From positions 25,075 through 89,074 of the forward strand of contig JADGEJ010000013.1 in NCBI GenBank assembly GCA_016744435.1: a stretch of DNA of 64,000 bases, read 5' to 3'. The notes below the pieces were generated by a model. The model was not told where the DNA came from. It worked only from the letters and a program-made list of their open reading frames with translations, and ran no database searches. This DNA is from Lentibacter sp. (GTDB lineage: Bacteria > Pseudomonadota > Alphaproteobacteria > Rhodobacterales > Rhodobacteraceae). Both the position numbers and the translations under genes were made by a program. Numbering within the stretch: the stretch's first letter is position 1; the number at the start of each line of letters is the position of its first letter. Below are positions 27,199-39,658 of this stretch, piece by piece.

Positions 27199-27915
27199 AT
27201 GCGTGTGCTTCTTGTTGAAGACGATCCTACGGCATCCAAAAGCATCGAGATGATGCTGACGCATGCCAACCTCAATGTTTACACGACAGATATGGGCGAA
27301 GAGGGCATCGACCTTGCCAAGCTCTATGACTACGATCTGATCCTGCTGGATTTGGGGCTGCCTGACATGAACGGCCATGAAGTCTTACGGCAACTACGCC
27401 TTGCCAAGGTGGACACCCCTATTTTGATCTTGTCGGGCTCTGACGATACTGACAACAAAATCAAAGGCTTCGGCTTTGGCGCGGATGACTACCTGACCAA
27501 ACCGTTCCACCGCGAAGAGCTTGTGGCGCGTATCCACGCGATCATCCGACGCTCAAAAGGGCACTCACAATCAATCATCAAAACTGGCAAAATCAATGTC
27601 AACCTTGATGCCAAGACAGTTGAAGCCGGTGGCAGCCCTGTGCACCTAACGGGCAAAGAATACCAGATGCTTGAGCTCTTGAGCCTGCGCAAGGGTACCA
27701 CGCTCACCAAAGAGATGTTCCTCAACCATCTTTATGGCGGCATGGACGAGCCTGAGCTGAAGATCATTGATGTCTTTATCTGTAAGCTGCGCAAGAAGCT
27801 GGCCAATGCAACAGACGGCGACAACTACATCGAAACCGTTTGGGGCCGGGGATATGTGCTGCGTGATCCGCAGCCAAACACGCTTGAAGACGCTCCGATG
27901 GCGATCGGTGCATAG
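27199..27915 (+). CDS. ctrA: Cell-cycle response regulator CtrA
   Basis: OmpR-family response regulator; in Rhodobacteraceae it controls motility, gene transfer agent and quorum-linked genes rather than viability. The start [20 protein letters not shown] is chosen over an in-frame ATG-less extension from 27151 because it gives the exact receiver-domain start. The receiver carries the phospho-acceptor Asp in [17 protein letters not shown]; the C-terminal winged helix ends with FICKLRKKL and [13 protein letters not shown] strong terminator follows at 27974. The upstream spacer holds TTAAC-type words that could be CtrA half-sites. Confidence 0.96.
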   Translation: MRVLLVEDDPTASKSIEMMLTHANLNVYTTDMGEEGIDLAKLYDYDLILLDLGLPDMNGHEVLRQLRLAKVDTPILILSGSDDTDNKIKGFGFGADDYLTKPFHREELVARIHAIIRRSKGHSQSIIKTGKINVNLDAKTVEAGGSPVHLTGKEYQMLELLSLRKGTTLTKEMFLNHLYGGMDEPELKIIDVFICKLRKKLANATDGDNYIETVWGRGYVLRDPQPNTLEDAPMAIGA

Positions 27916-27973
27916 CTCCTTGCTCTAAGCGGGCCTTTTGACAGCGGCTCTCGCGGAATGTTCCTCCAGATTT

Positions 27974-28004
27974 GCGCATCGGCTTTGCCGGTGCGCTTTT
28001 CTTT
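27974..28004 (+). terminator. Rho-independent terminator after ctrA
   Basis: GCGCATCGGC, loop TTT, GCCGGTGCGC (one G-T pair) and then TTTTCTTT: a 10-bp stem followed by a T-run, 58 bases after the ctrA stop. Confidence 0.85.
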
Positions 28005-28078
28005 GAACTGGGCTCTTGGAAGCTCAGTTCGGTATTGCTCGTCACGAGACAAGCAGGCAAAATCGGTTTTCCTGCTAG

Positions 28079-32307
<4,229 letters not shown>

Positions 32308-32418
32308 GGGGTCTCGTCAAATTAAGTTCACAAATGTTCCAAAATACTTCTTTACTTTTTGTTCACCAGGTGAGAACAAAGGTGCAACAAGAGAACAAAA
32401 CGTATGCAGGAGCCACCC

Positions 32419-32541
32419 ATGATCAAAGATGTCAAAACCGCTATCGCCCGGTCACAATCTACACTGCTCGCAGATGCGATCGGAGCGTTTGCTTTGATGA
32501 CAATCCTGCTGGTGGCTCTGCATATCCCTAACCTGACTTAA
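32419..32541 (+). CDS. Small membrane protein, 40 residues
   Basis: A 40-residue reading frame (start MIKDVKTAIARSQSTLLADA) with an AGGAG box eight bases before the ATG. It has a short amphipathic N-terminus and one hydrophobic helix (FALMTILLVALHIP). I recall similar one-helix microproteins with an IKxxIARS-like start and an LHxP end in other Rhodobacteraceae. Its function is unknown. It lies 111 bases after recG, upstream of a tandem repeat and a terminator. Confidence 0.65.
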   Translation: MIKDVKTAIARSQSTLLADAIGAFALMTILLVALHIPNLT

Positions 32542-32550
32542 CCCTTTTAC

Positions 32551-32598
32551 AGTTTTCTGCCCAGTTTTCTGCCCAGTTTTCTGCCCCGTTTTCTGCCC
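32551..32598. repeat. 12-bp tandem repeat, four copies
   Basis: AGTTTTCTGCCC occurs three times exactly and once as CGTTTTCTGCCC, head to tail, starting ten bases after the microprotein stop. It lies in non-coding sequence between the small gene and the terminator. Confidence 0.93.
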
Positions 32599-32735
32599 CG
32601 TGTGTTTTACCTGTGGTCCGGCGCATCTGTCCCAAACTTTAGCGCCCGATGACAAACCTGCCTGTCCGAACTTAATAGGGTCTGCCTCTTCTTTCCCTGA
32701 TATTGATCACAGGTTGTTCCGGACACACGCACTTG

Positions 32736-32768
32736 CCGCCGCCTCGAAAGAGTGCGGCGGTTTTTTTT
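32736..32768 (+). terminator. Rho-independent terminator
   Basis: CCGCCGC-CTC, loop GAAA, GAG-T-GCGGCGG followed by eight T residues. It ends the recG/microprotein transcript; the T-run overlaps the stop codon of the convergent NifU-like gene. Confidence 0.9.
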
Positions 32769-33210
32769 AGGTACTGCCTGCGTCGTCGAGGGCGTCGAGC
32801 GTGGCGTCAAGGCAAAGCATGATAGAAGCATGGCGGTTTTTATAGGCGCGCGCGGGTAGCAAAACTTCTAAGCCTGCGAACGGTGCTGCCGGCACGGGGC
32901 CGTCATCCTTGAGCATGGCAAGCATTTCGCGCTGCGCTTTGAGCAGGTCTGCTCGCGTGAGGCCGAGCACATTTGCGCCCACAACAGAAGCCGCGGCCTG
33001 ACCAAGGGCACAGGCCTTAACATCTTGACCAAACTGCGTAATCTTGCCGTTCTCGCAGGTGATGTCGACAGTCACAGTCGAGCCGCAGAGAGGCGCGCGT
33101 TTGTGGGCGCTGCCTTGCGGATTTTCGAGCCGCTCAAGATGCGGGATATCAGCCGCCAGTGCGAGGATGCGGGCGGAATAGAGCTTGATCAGATCGGCTT
33201 CGTTACTCAT
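32767..33210 (-). CDS. NifU-like iron-sulfur assembly scaffold protein
   Basis: U-type scaffold on which iron-sulfur clusters are built (SufU/IscU-like). The start MSNEADLIKLYSARILALAA gives 147 residues, with CAGGAAA upstream; an in-frame extension to 33249 is rejected. Conserved cysteines: PLCGSTVTVDITCENGKI, then VKACALGQAAASVVG and a late LCLDATLDAL. In many roseobacters this short NifU-like protein stands alone beside hisI, as here (divergent, 62-base spacer). Confidence 0.82.
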   Translation of the reverse strand: MSNEADLIKLYSARILALAADIPHLERLENPQGSAHKRAPLCGSTVTVDITCENGKITQFGQDVKACALGQAAASVVGANVLGLTRADLLKAQREMLAMLKDDGPVPAAPFAGLEVLLPARAYKNRHASIMLCLDATLDALDDAGST

Positions 33211-33272
33211 GGCGTTTTCCTGAAAGGTTTGGCATAGATAGGGCCGCATCTTAGCAATGAAAAGGATAAGTT

Positions 33273-33635
33273 ATGGGTTTTGATCCTGCGACACTCAAGT
33301 TTGATGCCAAAGGGCTTATCCCCGCAATTGCGCAGGATGAGGTGACGGGCGAAGTTCTGATGATGGCCTGGATGAACGCAGAGGCGGTTGCTAAAACACT
33401 TGAAACACGCCGCGTAACTTACTGGTCACGCTCAAGAAACTCCTTCTGGATTAAGGGCGAGACCAGCGGCCACACGCAGGAACTTGTCGACATGCGCATT
33501 GACTGTGACCGCGACTGTATTTTGGTGATCATCAAGCAGGTTGGCGCGGCTTGCCACACCAACAGGCGCTCGTGTTTTTACACGTCGGTGATTGACGGGG
33601 GTGAGACAGAGTTAATGGCTCCTATGGAGGGTTAA
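33273..33635 (+). CDS. hisI: Phosphoribosyl-AMP cyclohydrolase
   Basis: Third step of histidine synthesis: opens the ring of phosphoribosyl-AMP. The 120-residue single-domain enzyme has the signature [20 protein letters not shown], the zinc/magnesium-binding [19 protein letters not shown] and the RRSCFY motif. Length matches the separate HisI form (no fused HisE). It stands apart from other his genes, followed by the second copy of the 64-bp intergenic repeat. Confidence 0.96.
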   Translation: MGFDPATLKFDAKGLIPAIAQDEVTGEVLMMAWMNAEAVAKTLETRRVTYWSRSRNSFWIKGETSGHTQELVDMRIDCDRDCILVIIKQVGAACHTNRRSCFYTSVIDGGETELMAPMEG

Positions 33636-33658
33636 CCTCTTCGTTAACGTCCATAACG

Positions 33659-33722
33659 GCAGTGCCTACGGTATGCAGCACTCTATGCAGCTATGTGTGC
33701 ATACCGCGTACATACAGTTTTG
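33659..33722. repeat. Dispersed 64-bp intergenic element, copy 2
   Basis: Same length and ends as the element at 6737-6800 (GCAGTGCC ... GCGTACATACAGTTTTG), with divergence concentrated in the middle. In this copy CGGTATGC near the left pairs with GCATACCG near the right, giving an 8-bp stem with a long loop. It lies between hisI and the convergent gluQ gene. Confidence 0.75.
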
Positions 33723-33761
33723 GCGTGCAAAAACCGTTCATGAAGGTTAACGCGCCGCGCG

Positions 33762-34613
33762 CTACAGCCCGACAAGCCTGCGAATATCGGCAGCTGTTCT
33801 GCCTTCAGCGCGGTAAGTGGCTATCGCGCGGGCGTCGTCTCGCTTGGCAAGGCGCTTGCCCGCCGCGTCGCGAATGAGGCGATGGTGGTGGTAGTGTGGT
33901 GTCGGCAAGCCGAGCAAGCGTTGCAGCACCACATGAATGTAGGTCGCGGTAAACAAGTCTTGGCCGCGCACAACGTCGGTTATGTTTTGGGCGGCATCGT
34001 CGAGCACGACGGACAGATGATAGGATGCGCCCATGCCGTGGCGTGCGAGCACAACATCACCGACGTCGGAAAGCAACATCATGTGGGGCAGGGCTACGAC
34101 ACCCGCGTTAGGACCGACCTCTTCAAAACTCAAATCGTCCGCCAGCCCTGCAAGCGCCGCCTCCATGTTGAGCCGCAACACGCCTTCAGGCAGAGGCTTC
34201 GAAGTGTCGGGGACATGCCGACAAGTGTTGGGGTAGATCAGCCCGTCAGGCCCGAAGGGCGGCGCGCCGCCTTCTTGAGGGGCCGACACCGCTTGGGCGA
34301 TGTCGCGGCGTGAGCAGTTGCAGGGGTAGAGCAACCCACGCTGCCAAAGCCGTGCAAGTGCTTCGCGGTAAGCTGGCAAGCGCTCTGACTGGCGCATCAC
34401 GGGCGCTTCCCACGAGAGGCCAAGCCACGCCAGATCATCATAAATCTGCTCCTCCCATTCGGGGCGCGAGCGCGTCTGATCAATGTCCTCAATCCGTAAG
34501 TGAAAAGTTCCGTCACTGGCCAGCGCCATGTCATAGGCAAGCAGCGCCGAGTAAGCGTGGCCAAGGTGCAGCGGCCCCGTTGGGCTTGGCGCAAAGCGAG
34601 TGGTGAATGTCAC
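33762..34613 (-). CDS. gluQ: Glutamyl-Q tRNA(Asp) synthetase
   Basis: Activates glutamate and attaches it to queuosine 34 of tRNA-Asp, a truncated GluRS lacking the anticodon domain. The 283 residues contain the HIGH-type motif GPLHLGHAYSALLAYD, the zinc ligands in YPCNCSRRDI and YPNTCRHV, and a KMSKS-like KRLAKRDDAR. It starts with GTG at 34613, which overlaps the stop codon of the decayed methyltransferase frame (GTGA). Neighbouring trmFO is also a tRNA modification gene. Confidence 0.94.
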   Translation of the reverse strand: MTFTTRFAPSPTGPLHLGHAYSALLAYDMALASDGTFHLRIEDIDQTRSRPEWEEQIYDDLAWLGLSWEAPVMRQSERLPAYREALARLWQRGLLYPCNCSRRDIAQAVSAPQEGGAPPFGPDGLIYPNTCRHVPDTSKPLPEGVLRLNMEAALAGLADDLSFEEVGPNAGVVALPHMMLLSDVGDVVLARHGMGASYHLSVVLDDAAQNITDVVRGQDLFTATYIHVVLQRLLGLPTPHYHHHRLIRDAAGKRLAKRDDARAIATYRAEGRTAADIRRLVGL

Positions 34614-34860
34614 TGTTTTTCAATCACATAGACGTTTGCGTTAAGGCTGATGCCGGAGATGTGAGGCGCGTGCCGCAGCCAAAATCAAGGATCGGGGCGG
34701 CAAGCGAGACGCTGTGCTTGGCCAGCGCATTGGCGCAGCGCTCGGGTGTTACGTAGCCATTGTTGCTCAGCTCGTCGTCGTAAGACTTGGCCCAAGCGGC
34801 ATAAAGATCGCGGGTGTCTTCTGGCGCGCTATAGGCCTGAGAAAGGAATTTTTCTGTCAT
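34610..34860 (-). pseudogene. SAM-dependent methyltransferase with internal deletion
   Basis: The N-terminal part (MTEKFLSQAYSAPEDTRDLY; YAAWAKSYDDELSNNGYV; motif I ILDFGCGT) is a class I methyltransferase start, but after GCGT the frame goes out of register and stops at 34624. In another frame the next codons read HISGISLNANVYVIEKQ and end in TGA at 34610, which looks like the C-terminus of the same family. About half to two thirds of the usual length of roughly 200 residues is missing between the two. The last codon still overlaps the gluQ GTG start, as in an intact operon. Confidence 0.8.
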
Positions 34861-34879
34861 GTTGCAAGCTTAGCGGCAA

Positions 34880-36223
34880 TCAGCCCTGCGCGTCTAGCCA
34901 CTCTGTCCAGAGGGTTTTGGCGCGGTCGGTGTAGGCTTTGTAGCGGTCTTTGCGGCCACGGCGTCCGCCTTTGAGGCCCTCAACAAGCGGGAACAGCCCG
35001 AAGTTAACGTTCATCGGCTGGAACGTCTTGGCCTCAGCGCCGCCAGTGATATGCGTAACAAGCGCGCCTGTCGCGGTTTCGGGGGCAGGGGCTGTAAGCG
35101 GCTTGCCCAACATTTCGGCAGCCGCCAAGCGGCCCGCGAGAAGCCCCATGCCAGCAGATTCGACGTAGCCTTCAACGCCAGTGATCTGGCCGGCAAAGCG
35201 AATGTGCGGCTGTGACTTGAGGCGCATCTGGTCGTCAAGCAATGTCGGCGAGTTGATAAAGCTGTTACGGTGAATGCCGCCAAGGCGGGCAAAGCGCGCG
35301 TCTTCGAGGCCGGGGATCATCCGCAGCACCTCGGTTTGTGCGCCGTATTTCATTTTGGTTTGGAAGCCGACGATGTTGAGCAGCGTGCCAAGCGCGTTAT
35401 CGCGGCGCAGTTGCACCACGGCGTAGGCCTTCACGTCGGGTTTATGGGTGTTGGTGAGGCCGACAGGCTTCATCGGGCCGAACCGCAGGGTTTCTCGCCC
35501 ACGCTCGGCCATCACCTCGATCGGCAGGCAGCCGTCAAAGTATTTGGCGGTTTCGCCATCGCGGAACTCGGCTTGCTCGGAGGCCAGAAGCGCGTCGATG
35601 AAGGCGTAATACTGATCCTGATCCATCGGGCAGTTGAGGTAGGCTTTTTGCTCTTCCTCGGTTGCGCCCTTGTCGTAGCGCGATTGCAGCCAAGCGACAT
35701 CCATGTTGATGCTGTCGGCGTAAACGATCGGCGCGATGGCGTCAAAAAATGCAAGCGCATCGGCACCCGTGGCTTGGGCAATCGCGGCGCTGAGCGCGTC
35801 TGATGTGAGCGGGCCTGTCGCGATGATCCAGTGGCCGTCTGTGGGCAGCTCTGTGATCTCGTCGTAAGAGACGTCGATCAGCGGATGGGCTTTGATAGCT
35901 TCGGTAACAGACTCGGCAAATGGCTCGCGATCAACCGCCAGAGCGCCGCCCGCAGGCAGGCGGTGTTTGTCGGCGGTCGACATGATCAGGCCGCCAGCTT
36001 GGCGCATTTCCCAGTGGAGAAGGCCAACAGCATTTTGCTCGCTGTCATCAGAGCGAAATGAGTTGGAACAGACCATTTCGCCCAGATTGCCTGTCTGGTG
36101 CGCGAAGGTTTCAACCTTCGGGCGCATCTCATGGATGGTGACGGGCACGCCCATGTTGGCGGCTTGCCAAGCGGCTTCCGAGCCCGCAAGCCCGCCGCCG
36201 ATGATGTTTAATCTCTCTGTCAT
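34880..36223 (-). CDS. trmFO: tRNA U54 methyltransferase, folate/FAD-dependent
   Basis: Uses methylene-tetrahydrofolate and FADH2 to methylate U54 of tRNA. ATG 36223 gives [20 protein letters not shown], the family FAD-binding start; an extension to 36322 is rejected. The 447 residues include [27 protein letters not shown], and the active-site Cys region [20 protein letters not shown], plus [20 protein letters not shown]. The strand order trmFO, broken methyltransferase, gluQ suggests one transcript. Confidence 0.95.
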   Translation of the reverse strand: MTERLNIIGGGLAGSEAAWQAANMGVPVTIHEMRPKVETFAHQTGNLGEMVCSNSFRSDDSEQNAVGLLHWEMRQAGGLIMSTADKHRLPAGGALAVDREPFAESVTEAIKAHPLIDVSYDEITELPTDGHWIIATGPLTSDALSAAIAQATGADALAFFDAIAPIVYADSINMDVAWLQSRYDKGATEEEQKAYLNCPMDQDQYYAFIDALLASEQAEFRDGETAKYFDGCLPIEVMAERGRETLRFGPMKPVGLTNTHKPDVKAYAVVQLRRDNALGTLLNIVGFQTKMKYGAQTEVLRMIPGLEDARFARLGGIHRNSFINSPTLLDDQMRLKSQPHIRFAGQITGVEGYVESAGMGLLAGRLAAAEMLGKPLTAPAPETATGALVTHITGGAEAKTFQPMNVNFGLFPLVEGLKGGRRGRKDRYKAYTDRAKTLWTEWLDAQG

Positions 36224-36300
36224 AAAAGCGATGTAGGGCAAGTGACGCCGCTTTGAAAGAGCCGAAACGCGTTTGAGTGTTTCAGCCCTTTGCGAACCGC

Positions 36301-36441
36301 TTACTTGTCTGTCACCACCCACAGCATGTCGATGTCGTGGCGCTTTTTGCCAGCGTCTTCCCCAATTGGCATTGTTATAAGTTGATCTATTGGGGAGCTT
36401 TGCGCAAAAGCTGAGTGGCTCAACTTTCTTGAGCGAAAAAA
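36301..36441 (-). pseudogene. Possible C-terminal remnant of an unidentified gene
   Basis: On the minus strand the frame just after the peroxidase stop is open for 46 codons and ends TAA at 36301. Its last part, [20 protein letters not shown], has coding-like composition and an ATG at 36372, but no ribosome binding site and no recognised family. It could be the tail of a deleted gene between the peroxidase and trmFO, or chance. No function is proposed. Confidence 0.25.
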
Positions 36442-37782
36442 TCAGTCAGCAAGCGTGTCGATTTTCAGTTTTGAGGGCAAGAACTTTGGCGCACCAAGGC
36501 GGCCTTTGGCTGAGCTTGGGTCCGTGAGAGCATGCAAAAAGGCAATGATCTCAGCAATTTCAGCATCGCTGACGGGCGGTAAGTCGAGGGTGATCGCGCT
36601 GGCGATGCGCTCAAGTTCGGCTTGGTCGGGCATTTGCGGCGTGACAGCGCCGTAGCCTGCAAGCGCGGGAACAGGGGCTTTCTGCGGATCATACGACATA
36701 AGAGAGTCGCGTGGCGAAAAGTGATGGCGCACGATTTCTTCGAGCGTGGCGTAAGCGCCTGAGTGGCCGTAGGGGCCTGTAAGGGCAACATTGCGCAGCG
36801 AGGGCGTGCGAAAGCAGTATTTGTCTTCGTCTTTGCCCGAAATAGCGGCGCGGCCGTGGTCTGCAAAGTCATCGTCCGTTGCGCCATGGCCCTTTCCGGG
36901 GCCGATCTGGGGGATGCCAATCGCGTGAAACTTATGGTCGGTTTGGAACGCGCCTGCATGGCAGCTGCTGCACTCAGCTTTGCCGTAAAACAGCTCCATT
37001 CCGCGGTGTTGTGCAGGGGTTAGCGCCTGTGTGCTGCCGCGCAAGAAAGCATCAAACGCGCTGTTATCTGCGCGAAACTCATAGGCCAGAAACGCAGCAA
37101 TGGCGTTGCCAATATCGGTGATATGCACGGGCTGGGTTGTGCCGATCACCTTGTCAAACTGCGCGCGGTAGCCGGGCAGGGCGTCAACCCGCGCCGCCAA
37201 CATGGCCCAAGCGCCCTTAGGCCCGCGAATGGTTTCATGCGCCACAGCATCGGCGATTTCGTTTTCGCCTTCTGTTCCGGCCATCTCCTCGGGTGACAGG
37301 ATCGGAAGAATGGCCTGTGCGGCTAAGGCCGTGTCTGCATCACGCTCCAGCGCGCGGCCTACGGGCATCAGAAAGCCACCGGGCGCTTTGGCGTCTTGCA
37401 TCACGCGCCCGTCGTGAAACATCGTGGTGAACTCATGCGCACCAAGGTTGAAAATAGCGGGGGCATTGCGCGGAATATGCTTTTCGGCCGGGGCCTCGGC
37501 TGTGCCATGGCGCTCTTCACCAAGCCCAAGCCCGCCTTCGCCCACGGAAAGCGGGACAGCATCAGCCGAGCCGAGCTGCGCCTGATGGCAACTGGCGCAA
37601 GAAATGTTGCGATTGCCCGACAGGATAGGATCGTGAAAGAGATCACGGCCCAGCAAAACTTTTTCATAGTGGGGGGAGGGGAAATCCGAGTGGGTCACCG
37701 GCTTTAGCAATTCGGCAGCCAGAGAGAGATTGGCTTGGAGAGACAAAGTGCCGACGGTAACCCACTTGATGATTTTCATCAC
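36442..37782 (-). CDS. Di-heme cytochrome c peroxidase / MauG family
   Basis: Periplasmic di-heme protein that reduces hydrogen peroxide or, in MauG relatives, oxidises protein residues. The 446 residues begin with a signal peptide (about 1-22, [10 protein letters not shown]), then two CXXCH heme sites at 62-66 (CASCHQ) and 271-275 ([10 protein letters not shown]), [17 protein letters not shown], and [18 protein letters not shown] typical of the family. It is transcribed alone. The peroxidase versus MauG-like role cannot be settled from this. Confidence 0.88.
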   Translation of the reverse strand: MMKIIKWVTVGTLSLQANLSLAAELLKPVTHSDFPSPHYEKVLLGRDLFHDPILSGNRNISCASCHQAQLGSADAVPLSVGEGGLGLGEERHGTAEAPAEKHIPRNAPAIFNLGAHEFTTMFHDGRVMQDAKAPGGFLMPVGRALERDADTALAAQAILPILSPEEMAGTEGENEIADAVAHETIRGPKGAWAMLAARVDALPGYRAQFDKVIGTTQPVHITDIGNAIAAFLAYEFRADNSAFDAFLRGSTQALTPAQHRGMELFYGKAECSSCHAGAFQTDHKFHAIGIPQIGPGKGHGATDDDFADHGRAAISGKDEDKYCFRTPSLRNVALTGPYGHSGAYATLEEIVRHHFSPRDSLMSYDPQKAPVPALAGYGAVTPQMPDQAELERIASAITLDLPPVSDAEIAEIIAFLHALTDPSSAKGRLGAPKFLPSKLKIDTLAD

Positions 37783-38036
37783 GGTCTTGTTCTTTATAGT
37801 CTTAGTTCTTTTCCGCCAGTGTTGGAGTTGTGCGGTTCTTGGCCTTTTTGTCGCCTAATTGTGGCAGCAATAAGGCAAATGGGTAAAAAAGAAGGCAGGG
37901 TTAACGAAACATTTGTTTCCATGTGGGTAACAGTCCGCAGGATGAAAAGCGACATGTTTTGGCGCCTTTAGCGTCGCTTGCGGATAGTCAGCTTGGGGCT
38001 GGGCCGCTAGGCTTTTGCCCTAAAGGAGACAGACCT

Positions 38037-38765
38037 ATGCTGGAAGAGGCGCGCCACCGCACCGCCGTTTTGCAGGCCCGCATGAAAGAGCAGGGCGTCA
38101 GAGCTGCGCACGAAAGCCTGAGCGAAGGGGCTGAGAAGTGGGAAAGCGCCCTTGCGGTGATCGACGCAGGCACCCGTCGCGCTGCCCGTTTTCTCACGGC
38201 GAAAGGCTGGGAGCGTTTTGTGTCGCCGATGATCCACAACTTGCAAGTGCTGCAATCTGGGCGCGATGCTTCGATGGTCCACAGGCGCGCTTCTGTGAAG
38301 GCCTACGCGCGGTTTGACCCTGTTTACTTCTGTTTCTGCAACATGGCGCAGTTCAAGCAATACAAGCTTGGCTTTGACAGGATGTTCCACATTGGCGATG
38401 TGCACGACGCCGACGCGCGCGTGCAAGAGGCCGCGATTGCCGCCCGGCAAGCCGCGATTGCCAGCATCAAACCGGGCGTGCGCGCCTGCGATATGGCCAA
38501 AGCCGCCAATGCCGTCTACCAAGAGCGCGGCTACGAAACCGGCTATCGCACGGGGCGCTCTATCGGCGTTGCTTATCTGGAAGCGCCCGAGTTAAAGGCC
38601 GGCGACGAGACGGTGCTGCAAGCAGGTATGATCTTCGCGGTTGATGGCGGCATTTCCGTTGATGGCCAGACAGCAGGGCGCATCGGCGACTCAATCGTGG
38701 TGACCGACACGGGCTTTGACTACCTCACCAACTACCGCCGCGAAGTCATGGTGACTGGCGCATGA
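38037..38765 (+). CDS. M24 peptidase-like protein, N-terminal domain missing
   Basis: The 242-residue protein resembles the C-terminal pita-bread domain of M24 (creatinase/prolidase) proteins, which are usually near 380-400 residues with a creatinase N-terminal domain. Here a short creatinase-type start (HRTAVLQARMKEQGV) runs straight into the M24 part (WESALAVIDAGTRRAARF). Canonical metal ligands are replaced: GYRTGRSIGVAYLE where GHGIG is expected, FAVDGGISVDG for EPG, GRIGDSIVV for RIED. AAAGGAG precedes ATG 38037. It overlaps the nitrilase gene (ATGA). Probably not a metallopeptidase. Confidence 0.7.
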   Translation: MLEEARHRTAVLQARMKEQGVRAAHESLSEGAEKWESALAVIDAGTRRAARFLTAKGWERFVSPMIHNLQVLQSGRDASMVHRRASVKAYARFDPVYFCFCNMAQFKQYKLGFDRMFHIGDVHDADARVQEAAIAARQAAIASIKPGVRACDMAKAANAVYQERGYETGYRTGRSIGVAYLEAPELKAGDETVLQAGMIFAVDGGISVDGQTAGRIGDSIVVTDTGFDYLTNYRREVMVTGA

Positions 38766-39535
38766 GGTTGGCCGTACTGCAAGCACCCGCTGAACTCGGC
38801 AGTATAACCGAGCGCTTGGAATGGCTTGATAACACCCTAAAAGGGCTCAAAGCCGATCTGGCTCTCTGCCCCGAACTCTTCGCAACGGGCTACAACATCG
38901 GTGCGCAAGTGCTGGAGCGTGCCGAAACCGCCGATGGGCCAATTTCGCAAGCGCTGAAAGCCCTTGCGCAAAAACACGGCCTCGCGCTGCATTGCTCCTT
39001 TGCCGAGCGCAGCGGCGAAATCATCTACAATGCAGCACAATGCTGGGGCGCTGACGGCACGCGGCTGTTGCACCAGCGCAAACTCGCCATTCCCCCGGGC
39101 CCCGAGCGCGACCATTACAGCGCCGCCGAGGGGTGCACGCTGTTCACGCTCCGCGGCTTCAAGATCGCCACGCTCATCTGCTATGATATCGAGTTCACAG
39201 AAGCGGCCCGCTTTGTTGCGTCCCAAGGTGTTGACCTTTGCCTCGTCCCGACAGCTCTCAGCGCCGACTGGGGCTGGGTCGCGCGCACCATGGTGCCCTC
39301 GCGCGCCTATGAAAACGGCATGTTCCTCGCCTATGCCAACCACGCAGGCCGCGACAATGGTCTTAAATTCTTGGGCGAAAGCTTCATCGCCGCACCCGAT
39401 GGTATCGAACTTGCCCGCGCAGGGGCGGCCCCTGAAATACTGCTCGCCACTCTCGAGCAGCGCCGCGTCTCGACTGCGCGCGCACGTTTGCCCTATCTGG
39501 CCGAAAACTCAGCGCTTAAGCTTTTTCTTCGCTGA
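38762..39535 (+). CDS. Carbon-nitrogen hydrolase (nitrilase superfamily)
   Basis: Hydrolyses an amide, carbamoyl or nitrile group. The 257 residues carry the Glu-Lys-Cys triad: Glu in CPELFATGYN, Lys in LLHQRKLAIPPGPE, Cys in IATLICYDIEFTEAARF. Start MRLAVLQAPAELGS overlaps the upstream stop (ATGA), so it is translated with the M24-like protein, hinting that both act on the same amide-containing substrate. The substrate is not identifiable; branch-level assignment (aliphatic amidase or carbamoylase type) is uncertain. Confidence 0.87.
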   Translation: MRLAVLQAPAELGSITERLEWLDNTLKGLKADLALCPELFATGYNIGAQVLERAETADGPISQALKALAQKHGLALHCSFAERSGEIIYNAAQCWGADGTRLLHQRKLAIPPGPERDHYSAAEGCTLFTLRGFKIATLICYDIEFTEAARFVASQGVDLCLVPTALSADWGWVARTMVPSRAYENGMFLAYANHAGRDNGLKFLGESFIAAPDGIELARAGAAPEILLATLEQRRVSTARARLPYLAENSALKLFLR

Positions 39536-39656
39536 AATACTCTGGGGGTCTGGGGGCCAGCCCCCAGTTTATACAGGGTCTGGGGGCCAGCCCCCAGTTT
39601 ATACGGGGTCTGGGGGCGAGCCCCCAGTTGGTCGGATTTGCGAAGCAAATTCGAAG
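39535..39656. repeat. 30-bp tandem repeat plus double-hairpin intergenic element
   Basis: Three near-identical 30-bp units (from about 39546), each containing the stem CTGGGGG/CCCCCAG, follow the nitrilase stop. The last unit continues as TTGGTCGG and a second stem (ATTTGC, loop GAA, GCAAAT) and TCGAA, ending just before the enoyl-CoA hydratase stop codon. The same two-hairpin layout recurs at 49907-49968 next to guaA. On the minus strand both lie directly after a stop codon, so they may act as 3' stabilisers or terminators. Confidence 0.8.
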
Positions 39657-39658
39657 CC

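Noticed and set aside
32452..32655. Antisense reading frame with a TGQK repeat
   Set aside because: The repeat comes from the 12-bp array read backwards; there is no start context, and the microprotein on the other strand explains part of it.
33632..33648. CtrA binding site TTAAC-N7-TTAAC after hisI
   Set aside because: The two TTAA words start 12 bases apart, one more than the TTAA-N7-TTAA consensus, and the position between convergent genes makes a promoter unlikely.
39541..39630. Possible CRISPR array
   Set aside because: The 30-bp units are directly adjacent without unique spacers and contain a perfect stem; no cas gene is present.
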